Shown here: one piece after another, positions 1 to 10,103 of the stretch
Position numbering within the stretch: the stretch's first letter is position 1
Layout of the letters: each line of letters begins with the position of its first letter
Source: Bacteroidota bacterium
Lineage (GTDB): Bacteria; Bacteroidota; Bacteroidia; M30B66
DNA: 64,000 nt
Assembly: GCA_027490225.1 (NCBI GenBank)
Contig: JAIXYK010000037.1
Coordinates: 1 to 64,000 of the forward strand
Reading direction: 5' to 3'
Notes under the pieces: model-generated
Told to the model about the DNA's origin: nothing
Database searches by the model: none
The model's input: the letters and a program-made list of their open reading frames with translations, nothing else
Made by a program: the position numbers and the translations under genes

Positions 1-70
1 AGTTTCCATTTTCTGCATTTCCCGAAAGGCAGGCTATGGCAATTGTAAATAGTAAAGTAATTTTTTTCAT
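1..70 (-). CDS. N-terminus of a secreted protein/lipoprotein, truncated by window edge (MKKITLLFTIAIACLSGNAENGN...)
   Basis: ATG on the minus strand at 70 opens a frame to the window edge; typical signal peptide. Confidence 0.55.
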   Translation of the reverse strand, partial: MKKITLLFTIAIACLSGNAENGN

Positions 71-140
71 GATGGTTTTATTTAAGGCGAATTTAATAAA
101 AAACGACTTTGTAAAACCTAACAAATCAGAACTTTATTAT

Positions 141-932
141 TCAAATTTTAACACTTTCTTCTATTTGTTTTGACTTTACAAAAGGTCTTCCTTTTAAAGC
201 CTGCATTAAAGTTAAAAGTGAAAGCAAAAAATAAATGACTGCAACGATAAAAACTGCCTTAGTATTTTTGAATAAATAATATGAAACCAAAGGCAAAACC
301 TGCAAAGCGTGCATGCCAATAAAATGAGCAACCCTCGGATCACCGAATTTAGTGCTCCAATGTAAAAGCGGAATTCCTGGGCCTCCATCAGGACCACCAA
401 TGGTATGCGTCAGTTTTGAGCCCATCACAAAACCTTCAAAGGAGAAAATTACAAAGATGAGGATGCCTAAACGAATGCTCCAAACATAATAATCAGGTAA
501 ATCGGGAAAGCTATTGCTGAAAAAAAGGATTCCAACATAAGCTGTATAAATTGTTACCAAAGTCGCTGCCAATGCCATTAAAGAATACAAAACCGAATAC
601 ATGGGTGTGCTTAAATTGAAATGCGACAATTGTCCTTTACTTGCCTGAAAAGCAATGTAAACAATCTCAAAGCCCAGCAGAATAATGGTAGACCAATTGA
701 ATAATTGAATATTAAAATTTGGCAAATACGCGCAATACCATGCCATTGCCCAGCAATACAAAAATGTAGAAAAAGAAAATTTAAATGGTTTAATCCATGC
801 GCTTACTCCAAAAACTTCAGTTGAAGTTAGTTTTGAAAGCAAAAGACATAACATGGCAAATGCAAAGCAAATCAAGCCGAAGTAAAAAAGGGTTTCGTTT
901 TTTTGTTTGAGAGACTCTATGAAATGAAGCAT
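141..932 (-). CDS. Hypothetical multi-pass membrane protein
   Basis: 263-aa ORF with many hydrophobic segments; family not recognised. Confidence 0.75.
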   Translation of the reverse strand: MLHFIESLKQKNETLFYFGLICFAFAMLCLLLSKLTSTEVFGVSAWIKPFKFSFSTFLYCWAMAWYCAYLPNFNIQLFNWSTIILLGFEIVYIAFQASKGQLSHFNLSTPMYSVLYSLMALAATLVTIYTAYVGILFFSNSFPDLPDYYVWSIRLGILIFVIFSFEGFVMGSKLTHTIGGPDGGPGIPLLHWSTKFGDPRVAHFIGMHALQVLPLVSYYLFKNTKAVFIVAVIYFLLSLLTLMQALKGRPFVKSKQIEESVKI

Positions 933-1040
933 AGTTTTAACTTTATTTTAAGTGTTAATTATTGGATAAAATAACGGACATTTCATCAACATAAAAAAAA
1001 ATTTGATTGAAATTAAACTTTATTTTAAAGTGTTGGTCTT

Positions 1041-2705
1041 TTGCTTTTTGTTGTGACCAATGCAATCTATTTTCCTATGATTAAACACTGCTTATTCATT
1101 TATATTTTAGTTTTTGCTTTAAAATTAAATGCGCAAACAAAATCTATCATTCTAGGGCGACCTACTAACAATTCAATCACAGCAAGTGTTTTGTTTGATC
1201 AAAACATGCAATTCTATTTTGAATATGGATTGCAATCTGGTGTTTATCCCAATCAAACTGGCATATTTTCAAATAGCGCAAATACACCAGATGAAATAGA
1301 GCTTAGTAACTTACTTCCTAACGCTCAGTATTTCTATAGAATGCATTTTAAAACTTTAGCAGCAAATGCTTATTCATTTACTCCAGAATATACGTTTCAA
1401 ACCCAAAGAGTTGCAGGAAGCACATTTACGTTTACCATAGAATCAGATGAACATTTATATGATAAGAAGGGCGTGAAAAGTTTATATAATGTCACCCTAG
1501 CAAACCAAGCTGAAGATCATCCTGACTTTATGCTATCGCTGGGTGATATTTTTGGCGATGACCATAATCCTTTCGAAATTACTTCAGGAGCTGTAGATTC
1601 TCTGCATAAAGATTATATTCCACATTTAGCAAATGTTTGTCATTCAATTCCTTTTTATGTCTGTCTTGGAAATCATGAAGGCGAAAATGATTTTTATTTA
1701 GCGCAAAATCCTCCCAACAATTTATGTGTTTGGGCAACTAACTGGAGAAAATTCTATTATCCTAATCCATTTCCTAACGATTTTTATTCTGGTAATACAG
1801 ATAATGAACCTTTCGGTATTGGAAATCCTGAAAACTACTACTCTTGGACTTGGGGTGATGCCTTATTTGTGGTTTTAGACGTTTACAGAGATCAAAATGA
1901 CACAACAGCAAAACCTAAAAACTGGGATTGGTCTCTTGGCCTTCCGCAATACAATTGGCTAAAAAACACCCTTGAAAACAGTACTTCTAATTTTAAGTTC
2001 GTTTTTGCACATCATGTTCGAGGGCAGGGAAGAGGAGGAATAACCAACGCTAGACTTTTCGAATGGGGCGGGTATGAACAAAATGGCACCAATTACACCT
2101 TTACTGCAAACAGACCTAATATGGAAAAACCAATCCATCAGTTGTTTGTAGACAATGGTGTGAACATCTTTTTCCAAGGGCATGATCATGTATTTGCACA
2201 CGAAATTTTAGATAGTGTTACTTATCAAGCAGTACCAATGGCAGCGGATTCAACGTATGAAATAGGAATGCTTGCAAATGCTGATGCATATGTTTCTGAT
2301 ACTGTAGATGGAACGGGTCATATAAAAGTTACTGTGTCTGCAAGTTGTGTTCAGGTAGATTATATAAAGGCATTTTTACCAGCTGATACGCTTGGAGGAA
2401 TTAATCATAACCGGGAAATTGCATTTTCTTATACAATAGGTAATTGTGAGACTTCTGGTATAAACAAAACATTGGAGCAAAATAACTGGAAAGTATTTCC
2501 AAATCCAGCGAAGGATTTTATCCAAGTTTATGCTGAAAAAAATGATGTAACTCCGAAAATTACATTATTAAATGCTTTGGGGGAAGTAATGTATATATCA
2601 AGTTCGCAAATTATGGATGTTACTCAATTTTCAAATGGCATATATATCATTAAAATAGAAACTGATTCAGAAACGACTATTAGTAAGTTAATTATTAATC
2701 ATTGA
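1041..2705 (+). CDS. Secreted calcineurin-like metallophosphoesterase (purple-acid-phosphatase-like) with T9SS type A sorting tail
   Basis: SLGDIFGDD, LGNHEG, FAHHVRG and FQGHDHVF metallophosphoesterase motifs; fibronectin-like N-terminal region; C-terminal VFPNPAKDF...GIYIIKI...KLIINH. Confidence 0.85.
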   Translation: MLFVVTNAIYFPMIKHCLFIYILVFALKLNAQTKSIILGRPTNNSITASVLFDQNMQFYFEYGLQSGVYPNQTGIFSNSANTPDEIELSNLLPNAQYFYRMHFKTLAANAYSFTPEYTFQTQRVAGSTFTFTIESDEHLYDKKGVKSLYNVTLANQAEDHPDFMLSLGDIFGDDHNPFEITSGAVDSLHKDYIPHLANVCHSIPFYVCLGNHEGENDFYLAQNPPNNLCVWATNWRKFYYPNPFPNDFYSGNTDNEPFGIGNPENYYSWTWGDALFVVLDVYRDQNDTTAKPKNWDWSLGLPQYNWLKNTLENSTSNFKFVFAHHVRGQGRGGITNARLFEWGGYEQNGTNYTFTANRPNMEKPIHQLFVDNGVNIFFQGHDHVFAHEILDSVTYQAVPMAADSTYEIGMLANADAYVSDTVDGTGHIKVTVSASCVQVDYIKAFLPADTLGGINHNREIAFSYTIGNCETSGINKTLEQNNWKVFPNPAKDFIQVYAEKNDVTPKITLLNALGEVMYISSSQIMDVTQFSNGIYIIKIETDSETTISKLIINH

Positions 2706-2708
2706 CAT

Positions 2709-4424
2709 ATGATAAAAAGATACATTTTATTTCTCACGTTTTTCTTAGCATTATCATGTATAAAAGCGCAAGAAATGTTGCGCAAAGAATTACTTGGAAG
2801 ACCCACCAATAATAGCATTACAGTTCAAACAATTTTCTCAGATTCTGTTGCTATAAGTATTCAATATGGAATTTCTTCCGGAGTTTATGATAACCAAACA
2901 AACTGGCAATTATTCGCTGGAAATGAATCAGCAGAAGTTTTAATTCCCAATTTACTTTCTAATACAAAATACTTTTACCGATTATCTTGGAAAAACCCTA
3001 ATGCTACATTAGTAAACATAAGACCAGAATACTCATTCCAAACTGCAAGAGCAGAAAACAGTTCATTTACTTTTGTAGTGCAAGCAGATCCGCACTTAGA
3101 TATACAATCTGATACTGCGATTTATAACCGATGTTTACAAAATCAATTAGAAGATAATCCCGATTTTATGATTGATTTAGGTGATTTTTTAATGACAGAT
3201 AAGTTAAAAAATGCCTCTAATATAATTCCGCGAGATACAATTACTTATAGATGCAATTTGTTAAGAGAATACTATGAAAAAATTGGCCACTCTGTGCCAT
3301 TATTTATTGCGCTAGGAAACCATGAAGGAGAAGCAGGCTGGAACTTAAGCAATACAGCAAATAATATTGCTGTTTGGGGAACATTAGATAGAAAAGAATT
3401 TTTTCTAAATCCATTTCCAAACGACTTTTATTCAGGAGATACAACATCATACCAATACGTGGGTCAAAGGGCTAGTTACTATTCATGGAATTGGGGCGAT
3501 GCGCAATTTATAGTGCTGGATCCATATTGGTTTACAGAAACTAAACCAGATTCATTGCATGGCTGGCGATGGACACTTGGTTTAGTTCAATATAATTGGC
3601 TAAAAAGTACGTTAGAAAATAGCAATGCTAAGTATAAATTTGTGTTCGCTCACCAATTAGTAGGTGGCGACCCTGATGGAAGAGGAGGAGTAGAGTTTGC
3701 AGACTTTTATGAATGGGGAGGAAAAAACTTAGACGGAAGTGAAGGTTTTTCTGAAAATCGGCCAGGCTGGTACAAACCCATAAAAGATTTATTGACCGAA
3801 AATAGAGTCAATATTTTTTTTCATGGCCACGATCATTTCTTTGGTAAACAAGAAAAAGACTGCATGATTTATCAAGAAACGCCACAGCCAAGTCACCCAA
3901 ATTTTTCAAATACCAATCTTGCAACTGACTATGGCTACTTAAATGGACAGTTTTTACCAAATTCAGGACATATTCGGGTTAATGTAAATGGTGAGAATAT
4001 AAAAGTTGAATATGTTCGGGCGTATAAAGCAGAGGATGAGTCACCTACACGACAAAATAAAGATGTTTCTGCAACATTTTTTATCAATCTTGTAAATTGT
4101 TATGATTCTCTAAATACTGGTGTTCCAACTTTATGGAATGCTAATTATTCTAATGAAATTGCTTTCCCAAATCCTTTTAGTGAGCAAATTAAAATAGAGT
4201 TTTCATTGAAATTGCAGGAAAGATTATGGATAGACATCCGCGACGAAAACGGTAAAATTGTAAGAAATTTGGTAAACGGAAATATTGTCCCGAAAGGGAA
4301 CTTTCATATTTTTTGGGATGGCACTTCTTCTCACAATACGAAGCTTAATAGTGGGAAATACTATTATAAGATATCAGGTTCTATTTCAGGTAATAGAACT
4401 GGAATTATACTGCTAAATAAATAA
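2709..4424 (+). CDS. Secreted metallophosphoesterase, tandem paralogue of the preceding gene, with FlgD-like C-terminal tail
   Basis: LGRPTNNSIT start, DLGDF, ALGNHEGE, HGHDHFF; C-terminus AFPNPFSEQIKIEFSL...GKYYYKI resembles FlgD-Ig/T9SS tails. Confidence 0.85.
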   Translation: MIKRYILFLTFFLALSCIKAQEMLRKELLGRPTNNSITVQTIFSDSVAISIQYGISSGVYDNQTNWQLFAGNESAEVLIPNLLSNTKYFYRLSWKNPNATLVNIRPEYSFQTARAENSSFTFVVQADPHLDIQSDTAIYNRCLQNQLEDNPDFMIDLGDFLMTDKLKNASNIIPRDTITYRCNLLREYYEKIGHSVPLFIALGNHEGEAGWNLSNTANNIAVWGTLDRKEFFLNPFPNDFYSGDTTSYQYVGQRASYYSWNWGDAQFIVLDPYWFTETKPDSLHGWRWTLGLVQYNWLKSTLENSNAKYKFVFAHQLVGGDPDGRGGVEFADFYEWGGKNLDGSEGFSENRPGWYKPIKDLLTENRVNIFFHGHDHFFGKQEKDCMIYQETPQPSHPNFSNTNLATDYGYLNGQFLPNSGHIRVNVNGENIKVEYVRAYKAEDESPTRQNKDVSATFFINLVNCYDSLNTGVPTLWNANYSNEIAFPNPFSEQIKIEFSLKLQERLWIDIRDENGKIVRNLVNGNIVPKGNFHIFWDGTSSHNTKLNSGKYYYKISGSISGNRTGIILLNK

Positions 4425-4425
4425 T

Positions 4426-6057
4426 TTGAATAACATGAAAAAACTACTTTACATTTTTCTATTGCTCATCAGTGCACAAGCTTTAGCGCATGATGCGCAT
4501 TATGAAAAGAGCTTGGAAAGAAATTGGAAAATTATTCCCGAAAATAAAATAGTAAAAGGCTCTTTTTATTTATATAAAGATGGAAATGTATATTTAGAGA
4601 ATAGTAAACATGAAATTTTCAGTTTCCCAATAAGTGAGTTTTCCAAACAAGACCAACTATTTGTAAGAAAAAAAATAAATCAACTTCATTATTTAAATCA
4701 AAAAGTTCTTTCACATGAAAAAACAATTATGAAATCAAATAAATTAGAAACAAATAATTTATTGGTGCTAATCTGGTTTTTTATTTCTTTGGGATGTTTG
4801 ATCTTGTTTACAAAAGGGAAAAATTATCTAAAGTATTGTCTGCCAATTTTGTTTATTGGAATAAGTTTTACCGTTTTTAGTGTTTCTCAAAACTCTATAA
4901 AATCAATTCAAACTACAACTTCCCCTGAATTTATTGATACAGCTTTTGCCCCTTTCAGACCTCAAATAAATACTTATTGGAACGACACCTACTTTTATGT
5001 TGAATCAAAAGGTATTCCCGTTACTCACCCAATGATGGTAGGGATTTCTAATCATGGCTGGCAACAACAAGTGCCTATTCCTCAATGTTACATCGGAACG
5101 AATGCTTGGCCAATTCCATTGAACCCAGTAATTTCTAGCAATCCAATACCTGTCGACGAAACACATTTTACAAGAGGAGCCATTGCACTTGCAGTAAATG
5201 GTGTTCCTATTTTTAATTACCACACAAATACCGGAGTAGATTCATATCTCGATGGGCAATTAGATAATTTTGGAGGTCACTGTGGTCGTGCTGATGATTA
5301 TCACTACCATATTGCACCCTTGCATTTATATGATTTTACAACCGCCAATCAACCAATTGCATTTGGCTTAGATGGTTTTGCAGTTTATGGAAATACAGAA
5401 CCAGATGGAACACCAATGTTAGTGCTTGATTCTTACCATGGACATCTTTTTAATGGAACTTACCATTATCATGGAACTGCTTCTGCACCTTACATGATTG
5501 GTAGCATGGTAGGTGAAGTAACAGAAGACGCGACACATCAACTTATTCCTCAAGCAAGCGCTCAACCAGTGAGACCAAGTTTAACTCCTCTCAATGGTGC
5601 TTTAATAACTAATTGTATTCCGAATGCTACAAATAATGGTTACACATTATCCTATACATTAAGTGGGCAAACAGATTCCATCGTATATAATTGGACTCCT
5701 TCTGGTAATTACACATTCAATTTTTACACACTGGGTAACGGAACTAGTTCTTCTCAAAATTATAATGGATTTATTCAGTGCAATGTACCTACATCTCTAA
5801 GCAGCTTAACTGCTTATGAAGCTCAATTTTCAATTTTTCCAAATCCAAGTAATGGTATTTTCTTTCTTAATGTAAAAGACGAAGGAATTAAAAAATCAAT
5901 TCAGTATTTGATTGTGTATGATATTTTTGGAAAGCAGTTGATTAAATTGAATAAATATCATTCAATTATTGACTTACAATCATTTTCTAAAGGCGTTTAT
6001 TTCATTAAAGTTAAGAGTGATTCGAATGAATTTTTAAGAAAAATAATTATTCAATAA
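4426..6057 (+). CDS. YHYH domain protein with SHD1-like N-terminal region, two internal TM helices and T9SS sorting tail
   Basis: HCGRADDYHYHIAPLH and GTYHYHGT motifs; signal peptide; C-terminus FPNPSNGIFFLNV...GVYFIKVKSD...KIIIQ. Confidence 0.8.
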   Translation: MNNMKKLLYIFLLLISAQALAHDAHYEKSLERNWKIIPENKIVKGSFYLYKDGNVYLENSKHEIFSFPISEFSKQDQLFVRKKINQLHYLNQKVLSHEKTIMKSNKLETNNLLVLIWFFISLGCLILFTKGKNYLKYCLPILFIGISFTVFSVSQNSIKSIQTTTSPEFIDTAFAPFRPQINTYWNDTYFYVESKGIPVTHPMMVGISNHGWQQQVPIPQCYIGTNAWPIPLNPVISSNPIPVDETHFTRGAIALAVNGVPIFNYHTNTGVDSYLDGQLDNFGGHCGRADDYHYHIAPLHLYDFTTANQPIAFGLDGFAVYGNTEPDGTPMLVLDSYHGHLFNGTYHYHGTASAPYMIGSMVGEVTEDATHQLIPQASAQPVRPSLTPLNGALITNCIPNATNNGYTLSYTLSGQTDSIVYNWTPSGNYTFNFYTLGNGTSSSQNYNGFIQCNVPTSLSSLTAYEAQFSIFPNPSNGIFFLNVKDEGIKKSIQYLIVYDIFGKQLIKLNKYHSIIDLQSFSKGVYFIKVKSDSNEFLRKIIIQ

Positions 6058-6062
6058 AAAAA

Positions 6063-7277
6063 ATGAGGTTTCTTCTTTTAATAAGTTTTTCAATTTCTCT
6101 TTCAATAACTAAATGTCAAAGCATCATTAAAACGATGCAAAGGTTACCAGACACAGGACAAAATGGTAGTTTTACAAACACTTTTGGAGAAGATAGCGAT
6201 TATGTAATTAATGCTCCCTATTTTACTATAAATGGAAATGGTACTGTAACAGATACAATTACAGGATTAATGTGGCAACAAACGGATGGAGGGGAAATGA
6301 CCATTGAAAATGCAATTACTTATTGCGACAGTTTTAATTTAGCAGGTTTTGATAATTGGAGATTACCAACTGCCCACGAAGCATTTAGTATTTTGAATTT
6401 GCAAAATGCCAATCCAGCATTGAATACTGCTGTATTTACAAATAGTTTAGCCGAGTATTGGTGGACATCTAATAGGCAAGCCAATGATAATTCAAAAGTG
6501 TGGGCAACAAATGCAGGTGGAGGAATTGGTAATCATCCTAAATCAGAAACAATTAGTGCTGGTGGTAACAAGAAATTCCATGTGAGGGCAGTTAGAGATG
6601 TTAATTTACCCGAAGTTATTCCGAATCATTTCTCCGATAATAACAATGGAACAACTATAGATAATCTTACAAATTTGGTTTGGCAGAAATCTCCAACTTC
6701 AGATTCTTTAACTTGGGAAGAGGCATTATCTTATTCGGATACTTTAACATTTGCTGGAATTAATAATTGGCGATTGCCTAACATTAAGGAACTGCAATCC
6801 ATAAATGATGAAAGTTTAATAAATCCATCCATCAACACAGTTTCGTTTTCTGTTAATTCTGCTAATAAATATTGGTCTTCTTCCTCCCTTCCAAACCAAA
6901 CAAGTAAAGCCTGGTATTTGAATACACAATTTGGAATTACAACTTATGATGATAAAACTAATAAGCATCCATTAATTTGTGTAAGCGACAATGAGCAGCA
7001 GTCAACGGGACTGTCAATGAGTGGATTAAAGCCAGACATTATATTATTCCCAAATCCATCCAATGAAAAAATAGCTGTTAAATTTAGCGATGAAATAACG
7101 CATTTAATAAGTATTGAAATTTATAATTATGCAAATGAAAAAGTGTTTAGTAACTTTAATTTAAAAGTGAAAGGGTTAATTAGAATAGAAACTATTAAAT
7201 TTGAAAATGGGAAATATAATATTATAATTAAAGAGGGCAACTTAAATTTTAATAAGAGCTTTTTAATTATACATTAA
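6063..7277 (+). CDS. DUF1566/Lcl C-terminal-type repeat protein with T9SS-like tail
   Basis: Two copies of TGLMWQQ..../NLVWQKS... with NWRLPTAHEA / NWRLPNIKEL; C-terminal LFPNPSNEKIAVKF... Confidence 0.8.
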   Translation: MRFLLLISFSISLSITKCQSIIKTMQRLPDTGQNGSFTNTFGEDSDYVINAPYFTINGNGTVTDTITGLMWQQTDGGEMTIENAITYCDSFNLAGFDNWRLPTAHEAFSILNLQNANPALNTAVFTNSLAEYWWTSNRQANDNSKVWATNAGGGIGNHPKSETISAGGNKKFHVRAVRDVNLPEVIPNHFSDNNNGTTIDNLTNLVWQKSPTSDSLTWEEALSYSDTLTFAGINNWRLPNIKELQSINDESLINPSINTVSFSVNSANKYWSSSSLPNQTSKAWYLNTQFGITTYDDKTNKHPLICVSDNEQQSTGLSMSGLKPDIILFPNPSNEKIAVKFSDEITHLISIEIYNYANEKVFSNFNLKVKGLIRIETIKFENGKYNIIIKEGNLNFNKSFLIIH

Positions 7278-7377
7278 GGTAAATTATTATTTTATTAAAA
7301 ATAGATTCTAATTCGTTTAAATAAAATGATGTTGAACAAAACCTGCTAATTAGAGTTTACTTTTTTAAATTTGTTAA

Positions 7378-7839
7378 ATGAATCTGCCCTTTTATTTTTT
7401 AAATACCTGCCTTTTTGCTTTTGTATGTTTATTCACCAGTAACAATTCCAAAAATACATCTATCCCAGTTTCAATTTCCGTAACCATCAAGGACATCAAA
7501 ACTCCCAAAGGTCAAATTTTAATGGGCATTTATAAAGATGATGTATCATTTGACAAAGAAATCCCCTACAAAAAAGTACAGGCGTTTAAAACTAAAATTT
7601 CAAATGGAGTGCTTCAAGTAGAAGTGAAACTTGAGCCAGGTAAATATGGTATTTCTTTAATGGATGATGAGAATTTTAATGGGAAAATGGATTACAATTT
7701 TATTGGAATTCCAAAAGAAGGTTTTGGGTTTTCAAATTATTACCATACGGGACTTACAAAACCAAAGCTAAAAGTGTTCGAATTTGAAGTTTTAGCTAAC
7801 AAGGTACCTAAGGTAGAAGTAACAATGAAATACATGTGA
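7378..7839 (+). CDS. DUF2141 domain protein
   Basis: GQILMGIYKDDVSF...PGKYGISLMDDENFNGKMDYNFIGIPKEGFGFSN is characteristic. Confidence 0.8.
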   Translation: MNLPFYFLNTCLFAFVCLFTSNNSKNTSIPVSISVTIKDIKTPKGQILMGIYKDDVSFDKEIPYKKVQAFKTKISNGVLQVEVKLEPGKYGISLMDDENFNGKMDYNFIGIPKEGFGFSNYYHTGLTKPKLKVFEFEVLANKVPKVEVTMKYM

Positions 7840-7848
7840 TATAAAAGA

Positions 7849-7881
7849 AAAAGCTCCGATTGTTAACCAAACGGAGCTTTT
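7849..7881. terminator. Bidirectional intrinsic terminator between convergent genes
   Basis: aaaagctccg - 13 nt - cggagctttt. Confidence 0.7.
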
Positions 7882-7928
7882 AAAATTGTTTCTTCTTTAA
7901 CAAAATAAAAAAGAAATCTAATTAGGTA

Positions 7929-8153
7929 TTAATCTTGAGCCCAAGTGCAAGTGTAATCACTAAAACCTCCATTACCTAGTGTACAAGCAGTTTCTTGAAC
8001 ATCAGCTTCTGTATTAGATAAACCACTGTAATTTGCAGTAGTTGTTGGTAATAATGGTTCAACACCTGAAGTGTCAACACAAGTACAAGTGTAATCTTTT
8101 TTGCAAGAAGCTAAGAAAGCCACAACTGCAACAGCTAGTAATACTTTTTTCAT
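7929..8153 (-). CDS. Small Cys-rich lipoprotein
   Basis: MKKVLLAVAVVAFLASCKKD lipobox; four further Cys in a 74-aa product. Confidence 0.7.
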   Translation of the reverse strand: MKKVLLAVAVVAFLASCKKDYTCTCVDTSGVEPLLPTTTANYSGLSNTEADVQETACTLGNGGFSDYTCTWAQD

Positions 8154-8324
8154 GTTAATTTTTAGATTAATTTGCGCGAATATAGTTAAATATGGAATTA
8201 TCTAAACAAAATTTTCAATATTTATTTTAAACTTAGTAACTTGATTTCTAAATTTTCAATTTAATATTTTACAATTCTATTAACTAAAAGTGTTATTGAA
8301 TAATTTTTATGATAAATCTAGCAA

Positions 8325-8894
8325 ATGTCAGAACTTGAAAATTACATTCAATCTTATTTTGGAGTTTCAAAAGAAGAAGTTTCTGCTATTAGTTCTATGT
8401 TTCAAAAAGTAAACTTAGAAAAAGGAGAGTTTTTTTTAAAAACAGGACGTTATTCTGAAAGATTAGGTTTTGTTCAAGCTGGAGTTATCAGAGAGTTTGT
8501 AATTATAAACGACAAAGAAGTAACGAAGTGGATTTCCACAAAGGGCTATTTCGTTGTAGACTTGTCGAGCTTTATTTTCAAACAAACAGCACGGTGGAAT
8601 ATTCAAGCGCTTACAGATTGCGAATTGTTTGTTATTAATATTGATAATTACAAGGAAATAGGGAAAACAATTCCACGCTGGGCTGAATTGGAAAAGTTAT
8701 TTATTGCTAAGTGTTTTACTGTTTTAGAAGATAGGGTTCTTACGCATTTAGCCATGACTGCTGAAGAAAGATATCTGCACCTTTTAGCTTTTAACAAAGA
8801 GTTATTTCAATTTGTTCCTTTACAATATTTAGCATCAATGTTGGGAATGACGCCTGAAACTTTAAGCAGATTGCGGAAAAAATCAGTTCAGTAA
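8325..8894 (+). CDS. Crp/Fnr family transcriptional regulator
   Basis: cNMP-binding-like domain (F.KTGRYSERLGFVQAGVIREF) and C-terminal HTH (LQYLASMLGMTPETLSRLRKK). Confidence 0.85.
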   Translation: MSELENYIQSYFGVSKEEVSAISSMFQKVNLEKGEFFLKTGRYSERLGFVQAGVIREFVIINDKEVTKWISTKGYFVVDLSSFIFKQTARWNIQALTDCELFVINIDNYKEIGKTIPRWAELEKLFIAKCFTVLEDRVLTHLAMTAEERYLHLLAFNKELFQFVPLQYLASMLGMTPETLSRLRKKSVQ

Positions 8895-8988
8895 TATTTT
8901 AATTTCCATGTTTTCATTTCTTGATATTTATCAAGAGGACGGTTTTTGATTGGTGCAACTTTTGTGTTATTAAATTAACAAAATAAAA

Positions 8989-9510
8989 ATGCACACTAAA
9001 TCAATTTTAACCACAGTATTTCAACTTGTATTATTTACAAATTTTAATGCTCAAAACAACTCAACTATGAAAACAATTAATGAAAATGCCCCAGTAAAAT
9101 GCAGTAAATCAATATCTATTAATGCCCAACCAGAAAAAGTTTGGAGAATATTAACAGATATCAATAATTGGTCTTCCTGGCAAACGGATATTAGCAATCC
9201 TAAATTAACTGGTAATTTAACTCCTAATTCAACTTTTAAATGGAAAACAGGTGGTGCGAAAATTAATTCAACTATACATACAGTTAATTATTTAAATCAA
9301 TTCGGATGGACAGGAAAAACATTCGGAATGTTAGCTGTTCACAACTGGACAATAGCTCAATAAGACAATCTAACCATCGTAACAGTTAATGAAAGCATGG
9401 AAGGGTTTTTAGCAAAATTGCTTAGAAAATCTTTTAACATTAATCTTGAAAAAGGTATGCTGAAATGGCTGGAGTTGTTGAAGGCGGAATCGGAGGAAAT
9501 CAAAATTTAA
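8989..9510 (+). pseudogene. SRPBCC (START/polyketide cyclase-like) family protein interrupted by an in-frame TAA
   Basis: ORF 8989..9363 ends at TAA 9361-9363. The same frame continues open for 49 codons (DNLTIVTVNESMEGFLAKLLRKSFNINLEKGMLKWLELLKAESEEIKI*) to 9510 and reads like the normal SRPBCC C-terminus. Confidence 0.75.
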
Positions 9511-9696
9511 TTGATTTTCCACCTGTATTAAAAAGTATTTTTAAATAGTTATTAGTATTTCTGTAGTTTAATTATTTTGGAAAATGCACTTGATAAAAAA
9601 TAACTAAGTTTGTTGAGAACTAAGCGAATTGTCAAGAATAATTATAATTGATTAAAGTCTTTGAAATTCAAACAGTTAAATTTCATTAACTTATAA

Positions 9697-10083
9697 ATGA
9701 CAACCAATAAATTAAAAAACACGCTCACTCAATTTTTCGGAATATTTATGATTTTAGGTGGAATTATTCATTTCATTACTCCAGAAATGTACTTCCCTTT
9801 TTTCCCTGAAGCTTTTCCAAGAGCTATGATTATTTATGCATCGGGAGTGCTTGAAGTTGCTATTGGTGTGGGCGTTTTTATTAAAAGTTGGAGAACGTAT
9901 GCGATAAAAGCAATTTTAATATTGATGATTATTCTTTTGCCATTGCATATAATTGATGTGTTTAAAGAAAATCCTGCAATTGGTAGTAAATTATTGGCAT
10001 ATATTAGATTACCACTTCAATTTGTTTTAATTTATTGGGCTTATTTTATTCAAGAGAAAAAACGCGCAAACTTTTATAAGTAA
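9697..10083 (+). CDS. DoxX-like small membrane protein
   Basis: Four-helix membrane protein; IHFITPEMYFPFFPEAFPRAM...ASGVLEVAIGVGVF. Confidence 0.7.
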   Translation: MTTNKLKNTLTQFFGIFMILGGIIHFITPEMYFPFFPEAFPRAMIIYASGVLEVAIGVGVFIKSWRTYAIKAILILMIILLPLHIIDVFKENPAIGSKLLAYIRLPLQFVLIYWAYFIQEKKRANFYK

Positions 10084-10103
10084 AATTATTTTTATTATTC
10101 ATT

